DNA of 64,000 nt from contig JACONQ010000002.1 of the NCBI GenBank assembly GCA_014281115.1, positions 2,542,001 to 2,606,000 on the forward strand, in the 5' to 3' direction. The stretch comes from Laburnicola sp. R22_1 (taxonomy: Eukaryota > Ascomycota > Dothideomycetes > Pleosporales > Didymosphaeriaceae). Positions 22,752-34,999 of the stretch are shown here, in pieces. Position numbers and translations under genes: made by a program. A model generated the notes under the pieces. The model saw only the letters and a program-made list of their open reading frames with translations. It ran no database searches and was not told where the DNA came from. Numbering within the stretch: the first letter of the stretch is position 1; each line of letters begins with the position of its first letter.

Positions 22752-22946
22752 GTGAGCAAGCGGTTTGGGGTTGTCTGTCGGGTTTTGGGCTGAGAAGGGA
22801 GATCAACAGCACCCACGCGATGCTAATTCACAAAGATCAGGTGTAAAAATAAATAAATAGATCAGATGCAACCATTGGTATCATTTGCATGCCATGTGAC
22901 TCGTCATCACCCTATACCTATACATACATACATATACACACACCCC

Positions 22947-24341
22947 TCAAAGCTTAAAATCCGCATCACTCATCTCCCACCCCACACTCCCCCCCTCCTC
23001 GCCGCCAACCTCGCCGCCAACCCCATCTTCCTCTCCCTATTCCGCTCCGTACACAGCTCAAAAATCGTACACAAATTAAACACCAGCGAGTGAAACGGCT
23101 GCGTCTCCTCCACCAGCCCGAGCAACAGATCTTTCGCCTCGGACATGCGCCCCGTGTACAGCAGGCTCACGGCGAGATTCTGCGTCACCATGGCGTTGGC
23201 GGGGTATTCTTCGTGGAGCGATTGGAATGTCGATGTTGCGGTTGCGTAGTCCGAGTTTGCGAGGTGGAGGAGTGCGGTCAGGGTGGTGTCGATGAGGGCG
23301 GAGGGGTGGGCGGATGATGCGCGGGAGAGACAGTGGCGGGCGGTGGGGATGGCGCCGAGGCGGAGCCAGAGGAGGGTTTCCATGGTGAGGATGTCGCGGG
23401 ATGAGGGATCCTCTGTCGAGAGGGTAGACAGGTGGCGGGCTGCGCTCTCGAGGTCGCCCATTTCCACGAGCACGTTGGCGACGCGGATGCCCGTGTCGCG
23501 TAGGCGTGTGCGCCACAGCTGCTTGTCCTCATCCGAAGTCGCTTTTCCGACGTTTTGGCGGCATTCCTGCGCGAGCTCGTAGTACCCCATTATGCCTTTG
23601 CGCCATTCGCCGTACCCGAGGGCAGCGAGCCGGACGACGAGTAAGCGCAGGTCCCAGGGGACGAGGTGCGCGTTTGTCAGTGGGTGGCGGTAGAAGGAGC
23701 TGTTTAGGTCGCCGAGGACTTTGGCTTCTTGGGCGGCGAGGGCGTGCTCGGAGATGAGGCAGAGGCAGGCGAGGCGGATGTGCAGGAGGTGGAAGAGGGT
23801 GGAGAAGTCGGTGGGCGCGGCGGCTGTGACGAGGTTTCGCGCGGAGGCGATGGCGGCGAGGCGGTAGTGGCCTGAGAGGAGGAGCGTGTCGACGGGCGAG
23901 GAGACGGAGGGGGTGTTGGGCGCGTTTATGAAGGGGGGTGGGATGTTGGCTGTGGTGAGGACGTGGTAGGCTTGGGGGTCTTGAAGGAAGGAGAAGTCTT
24001 TCGGGGGGAGGTCGGTGACGCCATCGTGGGGAGGGAGCTGGGAGGTTTCGGGGCGGGAGGGTGAGAGGACGCGTTCGTGTCGCGCGGTTGTGGGGGCGGC
24101 GCTGGGGGTGGGTGCGAGTGCGGCGAGGGGGCTTCACCGTGTTAGTGAAGGTGCAGCGTGGTGTGGTGGGGAGCTGGGCATGCGGGCGTACTCGTCGTCT
24201 ACGGCGTCCAGGGGCCCCTTTGTTGAGCGCCGCGGAATGGCAACTGGGCAGATGATCAGAGATGCAATCTAGAGAAGAGGTGGGATCCAATATACCGTGG
24301 CGCCGCTCGTCGGCACTGGGGATGCGGCCGTGGCTGGCCAT
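22947..24341 (-). CDS. TRAPP complex subunit 12 homologue, apparent frameshift near the C-terminus
   Basis: I reconstruct three exons: 24341-24296, 24243-24192 and 24131 onward. The introns are 52 and 60 nt, with CTGAT and CTAAC branch sites, giving MASHGRIPSADERRH-VAIPRRSTKGPLDAVDDD-PLAAL. Family features follow: DFSFLQDPQAYHVLTTANIP, LVPWDLRLLVVRLAALGYG, EWRKGIMGYYELAQECR, then TPR-like helices and PFHSLVFNLCTIFELCTERN. TRAPPC12 acts in ER-to-Golgi and autophagy-related vesicle tethering. The frame ends at 22970 (419 residues, ...RRGGVWGGR), but the neighbouring frame carries GWEMSDADFKL and a stop at 22947-22949, the ending I expect for the family. The switch falls in a run of seven Cs (22,989-22,995), so a one-base indel or assembly error is likely. 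Confidence 0.88.
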
Positions 24342-24642
24342 CAATTGATGCTGGCGTGAATGTCTGACGTTGACGGCTGGGGGAACTGGCGGTCCGCGGT
24401 CGCAGGCCGAGATCGGAGGCCAGCGCGTGGCCAGGAAGGGAGTGGGGTAATGACTTGGCCCCCGTTGGTCGGCTATTCTTATACGCAGCTCGGCCAGGCC
24501 TTTTAGTCTTCGAGCCCGTGGATGTGACTCTTTGTGACTCTTCGACACGACACACGACACACGGCACACACGCGAGCCCTTTGCTTTTTCCTCCCACCCT
24601 CCCCTCGACGAGCCTGCAAGTCCGCCAGGACGCCCGCGCACC
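24342..24642. promoter_or_regulatory. Divergent promoter of TRAPPC12 and ILV2
   Basis: 301 bp between the two start codons. It contains the TGACTC pair described separately. No strong TATA box. Confidence 0.6.
24525..24540 (+). promoter_or_regulatory. Two TGACTC sites, Gcn4/CpcA-type, upstream of ILV2
   Basis: TGACTC occurs at 24525-24530 and 24535-24540, one helical turn apart and about 105-118 bp before the ILV2 start. This is the core of the general amino-acid control element bound by Gcn4 in yeast and CpcA/CPC1 in filamentous fungi. Regulation of this gene by it is inferred. Confidence 0.6.
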
Positions 24643-26765
24643 ATGCACCAGTCGCGCACAAAGGCCATCCACGCTCTGCGGAGCTCGCGATGTTTTTCCA
24701 CCTCCGCTGCGAGACCCGCCGTGTCGCCGTACAGGCAAGCTGCCCAGGTCGCCGCCACCAAAGTCAACACAGAGCCTGCAAAGAGGCCCCAAAGCACTGC
24801 CGCCGCCGCCGCCCAGGCAGAGGGCAGAGCACGCCCGGCGCCCGCCTTCAACCGGGAAGACTACCATGTGCAGCCACTGCGGCGGCAGCAGCCCGAGATG
24901 GACCACTCGCTGGTCGGCCTCAAGGGCGGCGAGATCTTCCACGAGATGATGCTGCGACACGGCGTCAAGCACATTTGTACGCCAATTCCTCCCCGTTGTG
25001 CCCAATTGACCTGGTAGCGGTGTGGGAGCGGCGTCATCGCTGACATGACTCAGTTGGGTACCCCGGCGGTGCCATCCTCCCCGTTTTCGACGCCATCCAC
25101 CACTCGAAGCACTTCGACTTCATCCTGCCGCGCCATGAGCAGGGCGCGGGACACATGGCCGAGGGCTATGCGCGCGCGAGCGGCAAGCCTGGTGTCGTGC
25201 TCGTCACCTCGGGCCCCGGCGCCACCAACGTCGTCACCGCCATGCAGGATGCGCTGATGGACGGCACGCCCATGGTCGTCTTCTCTGGCCAGGTCGTGAC
25301 GAGCGCAATTGGGTCCGACGCTTTCCAGGAGGCCGACACCGTTGGCATCACGCGACCGTGCACAAAGTGGAATGTCTTGGTCAAGAACATTGCGGAGCTT
25401 CCGCGGAGGATCAACGAAGCATTTGAGATCGCTACGACCGGCCGACCTGGGCCCGTGCTGGTAGACCTGCCCAAGGATGTTACCGGAGGCATTCTTACAC
25501 GCGCAATTCCCATGACGAGCACCCTGCCTACCCACCCTAGCGCCGCCACCCTCGCCGCGAGGGACTTGGGCAAGAAGCAGCTCCAGTCGTCGATCAAGCG
25601 CTCCGCCGACTTGCTCAACATGGCGAAGAAGCCCGTCATCTACGCCGGCCAGGGTATGGTTAGCGTGCCGGACGGCCCCAAGATCCTGAAGGAGCTCTCA
25701 GAGAAGGCGAAGATTCCTGTGACTACTACGCTGCAGGGCCTAGGAGCGTACAACGAACATGACGAGAAGTCGTTACACATGCTAGGCATGCACGGCTCAG
25801 CGTACGCCAACATGGCGATGCAGGAGGCCGACCTTATCTTTGCTCTAGGGGCTCGTTTCGATGATCGCGTGACCGGCAGCGTGTCCAAGTTTGCGCCTGC
25901 AGCAAAGGCTGCCGCGGCCGAAGGTCGTGGTGGCATCGTCCACTTCGAGATCATGCCCAAGAACATCAACAAGGTTGTGCAGGCAACCGAGGCCGTCGAG
26001 GGCGACGTCGTCCAGAACCTCAAAGATCTCCTTCCCTTCGTGAACGAGGTGAAGGAGAGGCCGGAATGGTTCTCACAAATAAAGGACTGGAAGGCACGCT
26101 TCCCGTGGTCGTACGAAAAGGAGAGCGAGAACGGCTTCATCAAGCCGCAGACAGTCATTGAGAAGCTGTCTACCCTGACGGAACCGATGAAAGACCAGAC
26201 CGTCATTACAACCGGTGTAGGCCAGCATCAGATGTGGGCTGCACAGCACTTCCGGTGGACGCACCCGCGCACTATGATCACCTCGGGCGGCCTAGGTACC
26301 ATGGGCTACGGTCTCCCCGCCGCTATCGGCGCAAAAGTCGCTCGCCCCGAGGCGCTCGTCATTGACATCGACGGCGACTCCTCCTTCAGCATGACGCTCA
26401 CGGAGCTCTCCACCGCCGCCGAGTTCAACATCGGCGTCAAGGTCATCGTCCTCAACAACGAAGAGCAGGGCATGGTCACGCAGTGGCAAACGCTCTTCTA
26501 CGAGGACCGCTTCTCGCACACCCACCAGCGCAACGCGGATTTCGTGAAGCTCGCGGAGGCTATGTATGTGCAGGCGGATCGCGTGACGAAGCTTGAGGAG
26601 CTGGAGGGGAAGCTGCAGTGGTTGATTGGGACGGAGGGGCCGGCGCTGTTGGAGGTTGTGACGGATCAGAAGGTCCCTGTGCTGCCGATGGTGCCTGCGG
26701 GGAATGGGCTGCATGAGTTTTTGGTGTATGATGAGAGTATGTTTGACGCTCCCCCCAATGGATGA
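24643..26765 (+). CDS. ILV2: Acetolactate synthase catalytic subunit, mitochondrial
   Basis: Two exons, 24643-24976 and 25054-26765, give 681 residues. The 77-nt intron (GTACGC...CAG, CTGAC branch) restores the motif HIFGYPGGAILPVFDAI. The enzyme condenses two pyruvates, or pyruvate and 2-ketobutyrate, in valine, leucine and isoleucine synthesis, using TPP, FAD and Mg. The first about 90 residues are Arg/Ser/Ala-rich without acids, typical of a mitochondrial presequence. The catalytic Glu140 lies in LPRHEQGAGHMAEGY, and the TPP-Mg motif DIDGDSSFSMT...LNNEEQGM is intact. Trp589 in GMVTQW is kept. Residue 193 in SGQVVTSAIG is Val where yeast (Pro192) and plants (Pro197) have Pro. Length and order match the yeast enzyme. 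Confidence 0.97.
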
Positions 26766-28546
26766 TTTGTGTAATTGTACATTGTGCTAACTGAGATTAG
26801 AAGTCGCAAAGGAGAGAAGAGCGCAGACGAAGGCGAGGTCGGGGAGGTAGGTTGAGTTGATTTGATGTCACGCTGGAGGTTGGGGGAGGGAGGTTCTTTT
26901 TTTTCGAGTATATATTATTGAGTGATTGAGGGGCGGGTTTGGGCGTTTTTCCCCCTGTGCTGTGCTGTGTTGGGATGAGGTTGATGATGTTTTTGTTATG
27001 CGGTGGTGTGGTTCTTGCTCTTTTTTTTTATAAAAGTTCTAGCAGAGGGGGTATAGGTGGGAAGAGGGGTGGGGGATTGGCTGTGAGTACGCTAGGTATA
27101 TATGTGGATGTGGATGTGGATGTGTCAATTTTCTGCTGGCTTGCTGGCTTGCTTGCGAGCGAGCGAGCGATACCAATCTACCTTTATTCAGCCATGCATT
27201 TTGAGGAGTAGTATTATGGGTCGTTGTAGTTTGTGGTGGTGGTGGTGGTGGTGGTGGTGAGTGATGATGCGTAGTAGCATCAACAAGGTATGAAATACTC
27301 GGTCCAGTCTCGCTCCCTAACCCCCTTGGCTAGAAATTTTCATCCCGTGGCTGGCGTGTCCTGATATGGACAGTATTCGAGTTCGTTTTTCGTCGGGTTG
27401 GTGACTTTTTATTAGAGCGTGGCTCACTCCCTGGAGCGAAGCGCATACGTCGAGTCGACTTGTTGGTTGGTTTTAGACATGGGTGTGTGTTACGCGCTGT
27501 TCGCTCTTCGCTCTTCGCTCTTCGCGCTTCGCTGCGAGATTCTAGGCAAGGTAGTTACGTGTAAGGTGGCACGCTGCATGAGGGTGTTTTTATGGGGTTT
27601 AGGATTGGGATAAGAATAGTGGAATAGGAGAGCCGTGGTGGGAGATGGGTAATAAGAGAATGTCTGGGGTGGTAGTCCATAGTGGCCTTGGGATGCTTTT
27701 TTGTTTTATAGTGGTGAGGGGTTGGGGTGGCTAGGTGGGGGATTTGGGGAGAGGAAGGACGCTGTACCTCATGAAGAACTCTTCTATCTCTTTTTGAGTT
27801 GTTTTGTAGAGGGGAAGGATGAGTATGTGGATGTTTTATGCGTGTTTTCTTTTTATTAATATAAGGATATCCGCAGGCTTTTTTAGTGGGGTAGATGGCT
27901 TGTTTCTTAGAAAGACCTAGGCATATTTGTAGGTGTTTGTAGGTTTTGGAGAGGAAGGACGGGAGCGCGACATGCGGCGGATTTCTGCCATTTTATGACT
28001 CGATCTACGGTGATGAGAGGTGTGAGAGGGGAAGAGCGGGAGGACGTTTCGCTCTTTTAAGGTGGGTGGTGGAATGCGCCTTGCCTATCTGGGCTTAGTG
28101 GAGAAGAATTGTATTATGACTGTGATGACGCTACGTGATCTTATATTTGTCTTGCGGCTAAATAGTTTGCTCTTCGCATCCACAGTAACGGCTAGTGTCC
28201 GGATAGAGCTTGAGGTGGAGGGATGCTCACTTCGATCATCTGGTGTGCGTATGTCGCTCCAGTGTCGCGGGCTGTGTGCCTTGTGTGCCACCAACGGATA
28301 GGTGCAACTTATCTTCAGGTATTATGCGAAGGGCACAGGTACAAGGACGGCTGGACGTCGCCAACATGGTAGAAGCATGAAATACACTGCTATATATACT
28401 CACTTCTGGAAGAGAAACGTCGCAGACCTTTTGGTATACGGTACAACGCTGTAAGGGAAAGCTGTATATACTCACTTAAGAGACCCAAGAATATCCTCAG
28501 CCTTCTTATCCAACTCAGCATCGACTCGTCTCGTATTTTACACAAC
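26766..28546. other. Intergenic region, no gene seen
   Basis: About 1.8 kb, G/T-rich on the plus strand. It holds simple repeats: a (GGT)n run near 27,231-27,258, a CTTCG-type run near 27,499-27,535 and a GCTTGCTG/GCGA run near 27,140-27,170. Short frames show nothing recognisable. The first part is the ILV2 3' untranslated region. Confidence 0.6.
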
Positions 28547-29230
28547 ATGGTCCCATCAAGCCCTCCCCCCAAGAGCTCTTTCGCGCGCCGCATCTACCAC
28601 CCTCTCGGCTTCACAAAAGCGTACAATTTCTTCTTCTGGCTCGTCTTCACCAGCGCTCTCTTCGGGTGTAAGACATACCCATGCGCCCGTCCACGCACTC
28701 TTCTCCAATTCTAATATGCCTATCCAGTCATCCTAGCCCGCTTCATGTACCTCAACTTCTCTGGCGTCTTCTGCCCCACCGCCCGCATCTCAAACAGCAA
28801 CAGCGCTGCACCGGGTGAATGTTACTGGAACAAAACCTTCCAATGGTATAATATCGGGATACTCCTCCACCTTAGCGGTGTCCGCCCCGCTTCCCTCCTC
28901 GCCGTTGTACAGTTCACGCCCGCGGTCCGACACAAAGCCATGATAGTACACAGAATAAGCGAATAAATCGCCATGCTGCTGTGGCTGGTGTCGACGGTTG
29001 GTGCGGTCATGGTCGCAAGATGCGCCTTTCGTGGCGGGCTTGAGACAGGCTTGGGTGGGGTTTGCGGCACTGTTGATCACCGCGTACTTCATAGTAGCTA
29101 TGTAAAATATCAAGAGGTTGCATATTAAGCAGCATAGGGCGTGGATGCTGAGAGGATGGTTTCACGTGTGTGGTTCTTCTTCGTTGGGGTTTTCTTTAAT
29201 TATTGGGGCTGATAAGAGAATAGGCGGGCG
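28547..29230 (+). pseudogene. DUF2306 membrane-protein pseudogene
   Basis: Exon 28547-28667 (FTKAYNFFFWLVFTSALFG) joins, after a 60-nt intron with CTAAT branch, to 28728 onward (FILARFMYLNFSGVFCP, APGECYWNKTFQWYNIG, FTPAVRHKAMIVHRI), the pattern of fungal DUF2306 multi-helix membrane proteins. The frame is then broken by TAA at 28964-28966. It continues (LLWLVSTVGAVMVARCAF), shifts frame near 29,040 (QAWVGFAALLITAYF), meets TAA at 29103-29105, and goes on with NIKRLHIKQHRAWMLRGWF. At least two stops and one frameshift therefore separate otherwise well-conserved segments. The splice site is still intact, which suggests recent loss. Function of the family is unknown. Confidence 0.82.
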
Positions 29231-32200
29231 CTATCATTACTGCCTGGTTTATCCTCATCTCGTCTGCTGGCTTCATCTCAGCTTTCATAGACTAAGGAGT
29301 AATGTTTTTCGTCCGCTGTCATTTATATCGGTAATGAGGGGGCATGATTGGCAGGGAGGCATCGCATCTTGTACGTTCTGTGTCTTATCTACATTGCATC
29401 TTTTTACCCTGGTTTCCCTCATCAGCATGCCAGATACAGACAGACATAGGTGTGCGCGATTGATCTTTGAACTTCGAATACGGGCCGCATGAGACCGTGT
29501 TCGGAATTTTTTTTGCAGCACACTAGAGGCTCACATGTGTCTGCCCTAGTCACTGCTTTGACTCTGCGCTTAGCACATATTGCTCCTCTTGCGGGTATAC
29601 CTGTCTGCTGCACGACAGGCAAGAACATGCCGTCAAATGCCTGACCTTTTAAAGACGTGACTATGTCCGAGTAATAGGTTTCCACCACCAATATTTTTAG
29701 TGATTGCACCTCGTAGATACAAACAATACGAACAGCGACTCATCGTGCTTTATCCCATTTGTAGGTTTCGAAGAAGGGGCTTGGTGGAAGCGCACTGGAA
29801 CAGGCATTCATCGATTAGCATGTGCTTTTGAACCCGTGATTCAATCCATGACTTGATTATATTACGCCTTTTGGTTTTTGGTATAGTGCGCAAACGTAAC
29901 TGGCGCGTTTCTGCTAGTGACTTTCGAATTCTTACATCCATTTCATGTAAGGTTTCTCGTCGAGTTTAATTCTCTTGGGCAACGGAGACAAACATAGAAG
30001 CAATCATGTTGGCTTTAAACCTCGCGATCTGTTCCACATAAGGTATCGGTTTAGGTCGTTCTGTCTGCCACAGCTTGGACGGCCATGCAAGTTGCCCATG
30101 GGTGTTTAATAGGCCTCTTGTCGTGTTTCAATCCATTGTTCGGTCTTTTTGTTTGTATTTTTTGCCCGTCGTGTAGAGATCAGTAGAAGTTAAGAAGGGG
30201 TTTGCACTCGTACACCAATTGACACTATTCCTTCTCCAATTATTTTGCCACAATACAACGGACCAACCACAATCCTGATGCTTTCTGGCTTGCCTTGGGA
30301 TCCAATCAGATGGCACATGGAGTGCCCTGTTGGACTTTTCTTCTAACACCAGAACCACACATGATAAGGGACCAAGTGTCATTCCGGCTGTCTCCCTCAT
30401 TTCAAATAGTGGCAAAGGTGTCTAGTATTTCCGTTGACAGCTCCCATGACACACACATTCGTGTTGGCCTCGTTGTTTTTGAAGTCTCCCTCCAGTCCAC
30501 ATGAACATGTTGACGGTGGTATTTGTTCGGCGTTAATGACACGCATCGAGTAAAGCCATCAGGTTTTAATACTGTTCCACAATCCACATAATATTGTTTG
30601 CGGGGCGTTTAATTAAAGTGGTAGAGAACTGTGTGGGCTGATGATTGTGGAACAGCTGGATTATATAGCTGTTGGCCTTGCGCACAGACCGTGATGTAGG
30701 CACTACGATGAGATCTTGCCTTCTTCCAGCCCCTAAGAGTCGTCCAATATGCGTTCTTATCCATTGCATCTGTAACACGCATCATGTCTGGGCGTTGAAT
30801 TATGAGGTGTCAAATCTAGTACACATTATGGTCCAGTCATTGAATTGTTGACGGTCCCTGATAGGACGCCCTTTTCGTTTAACCACATCGTCTTTACCGA
30901 CAGTGGTTTTCTAAGTAACGAAGACTGGGGCTCTGAATTGTGCATGCATTCTGGTGGTCCAATCCATTTTGCCGACCTCGAGCAATTTGTCCAATTTTTT
31001 ATCGACCACCTCCTTATCTTTCTGACTCAAAGGATATATGTCTCTTTCCTTGGTGTATGTCTGGAGTTCAGCCTTCAATGTTTATTTCCAGGGCGCCAGA
31101 AACCCATCAAAGAAACAAAAGTAAGTGTTCACGTTCTCCATCAGTCTCATGGGGCTCAGTTTTAAAGCCTATGAACATAAAAGACATAAGGACTACGTTT
31201 AGTTTTCTGCTGCTAGAGAACTATAAGCTCATATTCGGGACAGCAAGACGCAAACATAAATCTAAATGTACCATATTTGGATCTTGCTTCCAAGGACATG
31301 GGATCCATTGCTTGTGGGTTTTTCCCGGACGCTGGAGAGCGAGACATGAGTATAAATGAAATGTGTTTTGCGTTTGATTGGAGAGAGAGAGAGAGAGCCA
31401 TATCGATGAGGCGTTGCTTTCAAGCCTTGGAAAAACATACGGGTGTGGTCCTTCGTCTTTTGGTCAGCCTGATATATTTCAATACCAAAAACAGGCGAGA
31501 CTGGTTGAGTAGAAAGAGGCCCTAGAGCTGCTTCAACCATTGCTGATATGTGTTGTTCTTTCAGGCAGAGACCTAGGATCAAGTCCACTTTCAGACGCAG
31601 CTCACCTATAGTTTCGACACTTTACATTTTCTTCCAGCCTCAGGTTAGTCGCCATTTCGATGATGTTTTATTCCCAGCTCAGGGTGAAAGGCATAGCACA
31701 GTAATTATGTTCTTTCAATCCCATTGAGTGATTCAAAGGGCCGCTGGAATATAAAAGGGGATCTTTATGCTCGCCGGCCATATGGTGATTGCTGCATCTT
31801 TTTGAAGTCTGTAGGCTGGGTGTATGGTTTATACCAGGCAGGAAACAGAGAAATCGGATACGTGGAAAGACCCAGGGTTCTCGTGCAGTTCTTATCATTG
31901 ATAATGCCTTGCTTTTCGTCTCCAGCGCAAGCCAGCAGCATATATTCATCGATCCCTTGCTTTGTCTGGTGGAAGGAGAAGATTTGCCGATTTACACCGA
32001 GGAAATTGACAGCTATCCACATGGTAAAACAGCAAAGTGGGTTTTAGTGGTCGCAAACGTGTTTTGGTTGTGCTTGAGTCTGGTCCAAGGAAGGGTTGGG
32101 CTATAGACATTCCACTGCCTGGTTACATGGAGCGATACTTTCAGGCTTTAAGATCTCCCTTAGACATGTGCATACAACCATGGCTCCTGTTGTGTGGCTA

Positions 32201-34999
32201 TTTTTTGTGTGCTAGGAGGCGCTTTCAACTTGCTTTGGAGACCCAAAGTTGGAATTAGAGGAGTCAATATACACATGTACTCTTCCGGGTCTTGGTTTCT
32301 CGGATTTGCGAATTCACTGCACTTCTTTCACCACACAACTTATCGATGGCTAAAAATTTAACCAAACGACGGGAAGTAACATGCTCTTATCGTCAGCGGG
32401 TTTTAAAAGGCTCCGTCTATGCCTCTCTGCATGGCGCATCAGTGGTAAGCTTTCTGATCTCCTGAGCGTTGATTTTTTTAATCATCATGTGTATCGCTGA
32501 TGAGAATCGGTGCAGCGCCCGCGAGGATTGCTATAAGTGAGAGGAGAGGTTTATATACTTGGTTCCAGCTGTAGCTGCCGCCAGCTATGGAGCTCATGTG
32601 CTGTTTGTATCAATTCTCTTCAAATTATCCCAGTTTACATCCTTCGTCGCCAGAGAACAGCATCGAACATGTCCATCTGACTTTCCAAATTGCAGAGGCC
32701 CTTCTCGATGTAACTCCATACATTGTTTTATTTGGTGATTTCGAAAGCTTCTTAGTCATGAGTTGATGCTGAATGTTTACTGTCCTCTAATATGAGTTTA
32801 GACTCAAGGTTCCAAATCCCACATCTCACATCATGCTGTCGTAATGGCTCTTTCCGAAGCCATAGGGTCTGTGTGTAGCTCACTCTCACATGGAGGTGTT
32901 ATGAATGAGTTTTCATGGAGAAACCATCCTGGTTTTGACGTAATAGTATCCATAATAACAAGCTCTCCGACACAGAGCACATAACGATGTCGATACGGTA
33001 ATTTGCGATCAGAGACACTCGCGAAGGACACATAGGAAGGCGACATGTTTTATTTGGGGGAAAAGCTATAGTGACTGTAATAGGGTTGCAAAATCCGTGC
33101 GGATTCAATGGATATACCCATCGTGGTGCTATTTTAGGCATTGGCAAAACACACTTAATTAGTTTGTGCCAATTTTACTCCCACAAAAGAGCGTCCCATC
33201 GGCAGATATAGCACGTCTTTTAATGCATCTTATTAACCGTGAACCGCGACAATCTTTTTATCAAGCATTTAAAATTATTTATGGTTATAAAACCAATTTG
33301 AAAGTCGGAAGAAGGCGTTTTTGTGGGTTTGATTCGAACATCGACAATGTACCTCAAAGGTAAGGTGATGACTTTTCACTCCGGGGAAAGCTTGATTCCT
33401 TCTACACTTCTAGATTGCGTATCTCTGAAGTGGAGACTTAGTAAACACGAGTTACTGACTTTGAAGTTGTGGTCCAACCTACACCCATACATATCAACGT
33501 GTGAGAAAGGGCTTTTGGTTAAATTGCAAACAACCACTTCGGTCTGGCTCCATCCGGGCAATCTAATAGTGCTTTATTCTGGGTTTTTGTAAATCCATTT
33601 TAATTCCTACGTAGCCCCATGTTATTGTCAGCTTGAATCTTTGGCGATTTCGTGCAGGTAGAACCGGAGGACAATTTAGGATGGCGTAATCGGTTCCAGT
33701 CTGCGAATGGAGAAAACTTGGTGCTTCTCTCATAATAATAAGAGACCAACAATTTTTACCAATCTCGAGTTTTATGTCCTTTTAGAAGCCTCCAACCAGC
33801 CCACCCACATGTGGACACATCTGGTTAATTTTTTGGCGAGCACAGAGGTTTTACCAAAGACAGTGCATAGTTAAGTTGCGATCTCAACGAAGGCCGAGAC
33901 AGACAGCATCAGTTCAGGTGCAATAGATTGTTTGTAAATGGCAAATGCGCAACAAGAAGCAGCTAAGACATAATGGCTGGGGTTAGAGATTTTAGATCGA
34001 AGGCAAGGCGCGCCACGAACATTCGAATGGGAGGGATATCATTTTAGAGTAGATGTTTTGCCGAGACGTATAGAGAGTAGAAGGTTGAAGTCGTGGATTA
34101 TATACCCAAGAAGAGTGCGGCCTAGCTGCATCATTAATGATAATGACTAGCGGACAAAAGCCTTCGGAAAAGAACAAAAGAGCAACCATAAGATAATCTG
34201 AAGGAACATTAAAGATTCCATGGATGGCTCGGCAGCTCCATTTCCAACGTGTATCCGTTAGATTGCTGTTTGGTTCCGACACTGCCCATACAATAATTTG
34301 TTTGAGGTTTCGGTTTGCTTTCAATTGCGCCTGAGGCGCATCGTGATTTTGGAGAAGACATTATTGTCTTCAACCCAAGCGCCAGGGACCTCCTACCTAA
34401 AACGAATGTAGTTCGTCTTAAGCCCATTCCATGGAGGCTAACAAGAAGCTCGAACTCAGCGCACGAATCCATTTCTAGTTCTCTTGAGACGTTTGGTTGC
34501 AATGTCAAATGCTAGAACCAGAAGCCAGGGCATAAACCAGAACACTCAGGTCTTTAAATCGAAACAGATGTTTGTCCAGAACCTCTCTCTCCAGTGGCAT
34601 TAGGTCGATTTGCTTGAATTTTGTACCCACGTACTAGTTTGCAGGTGTGAAGGGAGGAAGAGTCGCAGGCCAAGATATTTATACTGAAGTGAAGTGAAGC
34701 AGTACTGTTTCCGAGCATATCAGATACACCCCCTACACACTTCAAGTTTTATTCCGGAGAGGAAGTGCTTTCATAAGCGCATATTAAGCGACATCTGCGG
34801 GTTAGAAACTTGTACAAGGTGTTATAGGGAAACAGCTCCAAAGACGCAGGACAAACATCAGGGTTCGCAATCGGTATTTTTAGTCCCCCACAGAGAACCG
34901 AACGATATGCAATTTACGTCCCAAAATAACACCCCAATGGCCTAAAGGATGTAAAGTCTTTGGACCCCCGGTCCATGGCGAGCCTAACAACGAATTTTA
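29231..34999. other. Gene-free region of normal base composition, possibly old array
   Basis: Nearly 6 kb with no frame above about 140 codons, no domain and no transposon protein, yet without the AT bias of the mutated flanks. Recurrent short phrases ('ctcccatgacac', 'tctcatggggctc', 'gattccatgg') resemble the units of the array that begins near 35,000, so I suspect an older, more diverged part of the same array. I cannot prove homology by eye. Confidence 0.45.

Noticed and set aside
21773..22816. Several minus-strand frames opposite SR140
   Set aside because: Gly/Val- or Ser-rich shadows of the CID and tail coding region.
23529..24851. 440-codon minus-strand frame across TRAPPC12 and the ILV2 promoter
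   Set aside because: The neighbouring frame contains all TRAPPC12 motifs with proper introns. This frame is Pro/Arg/His-rich noise from GC-rich DNA.
33310..33345. tRNA-like GTTCGAATC on the minus strand
   Set aside because: No T-stem pairing and no other tRNA arms nearby.
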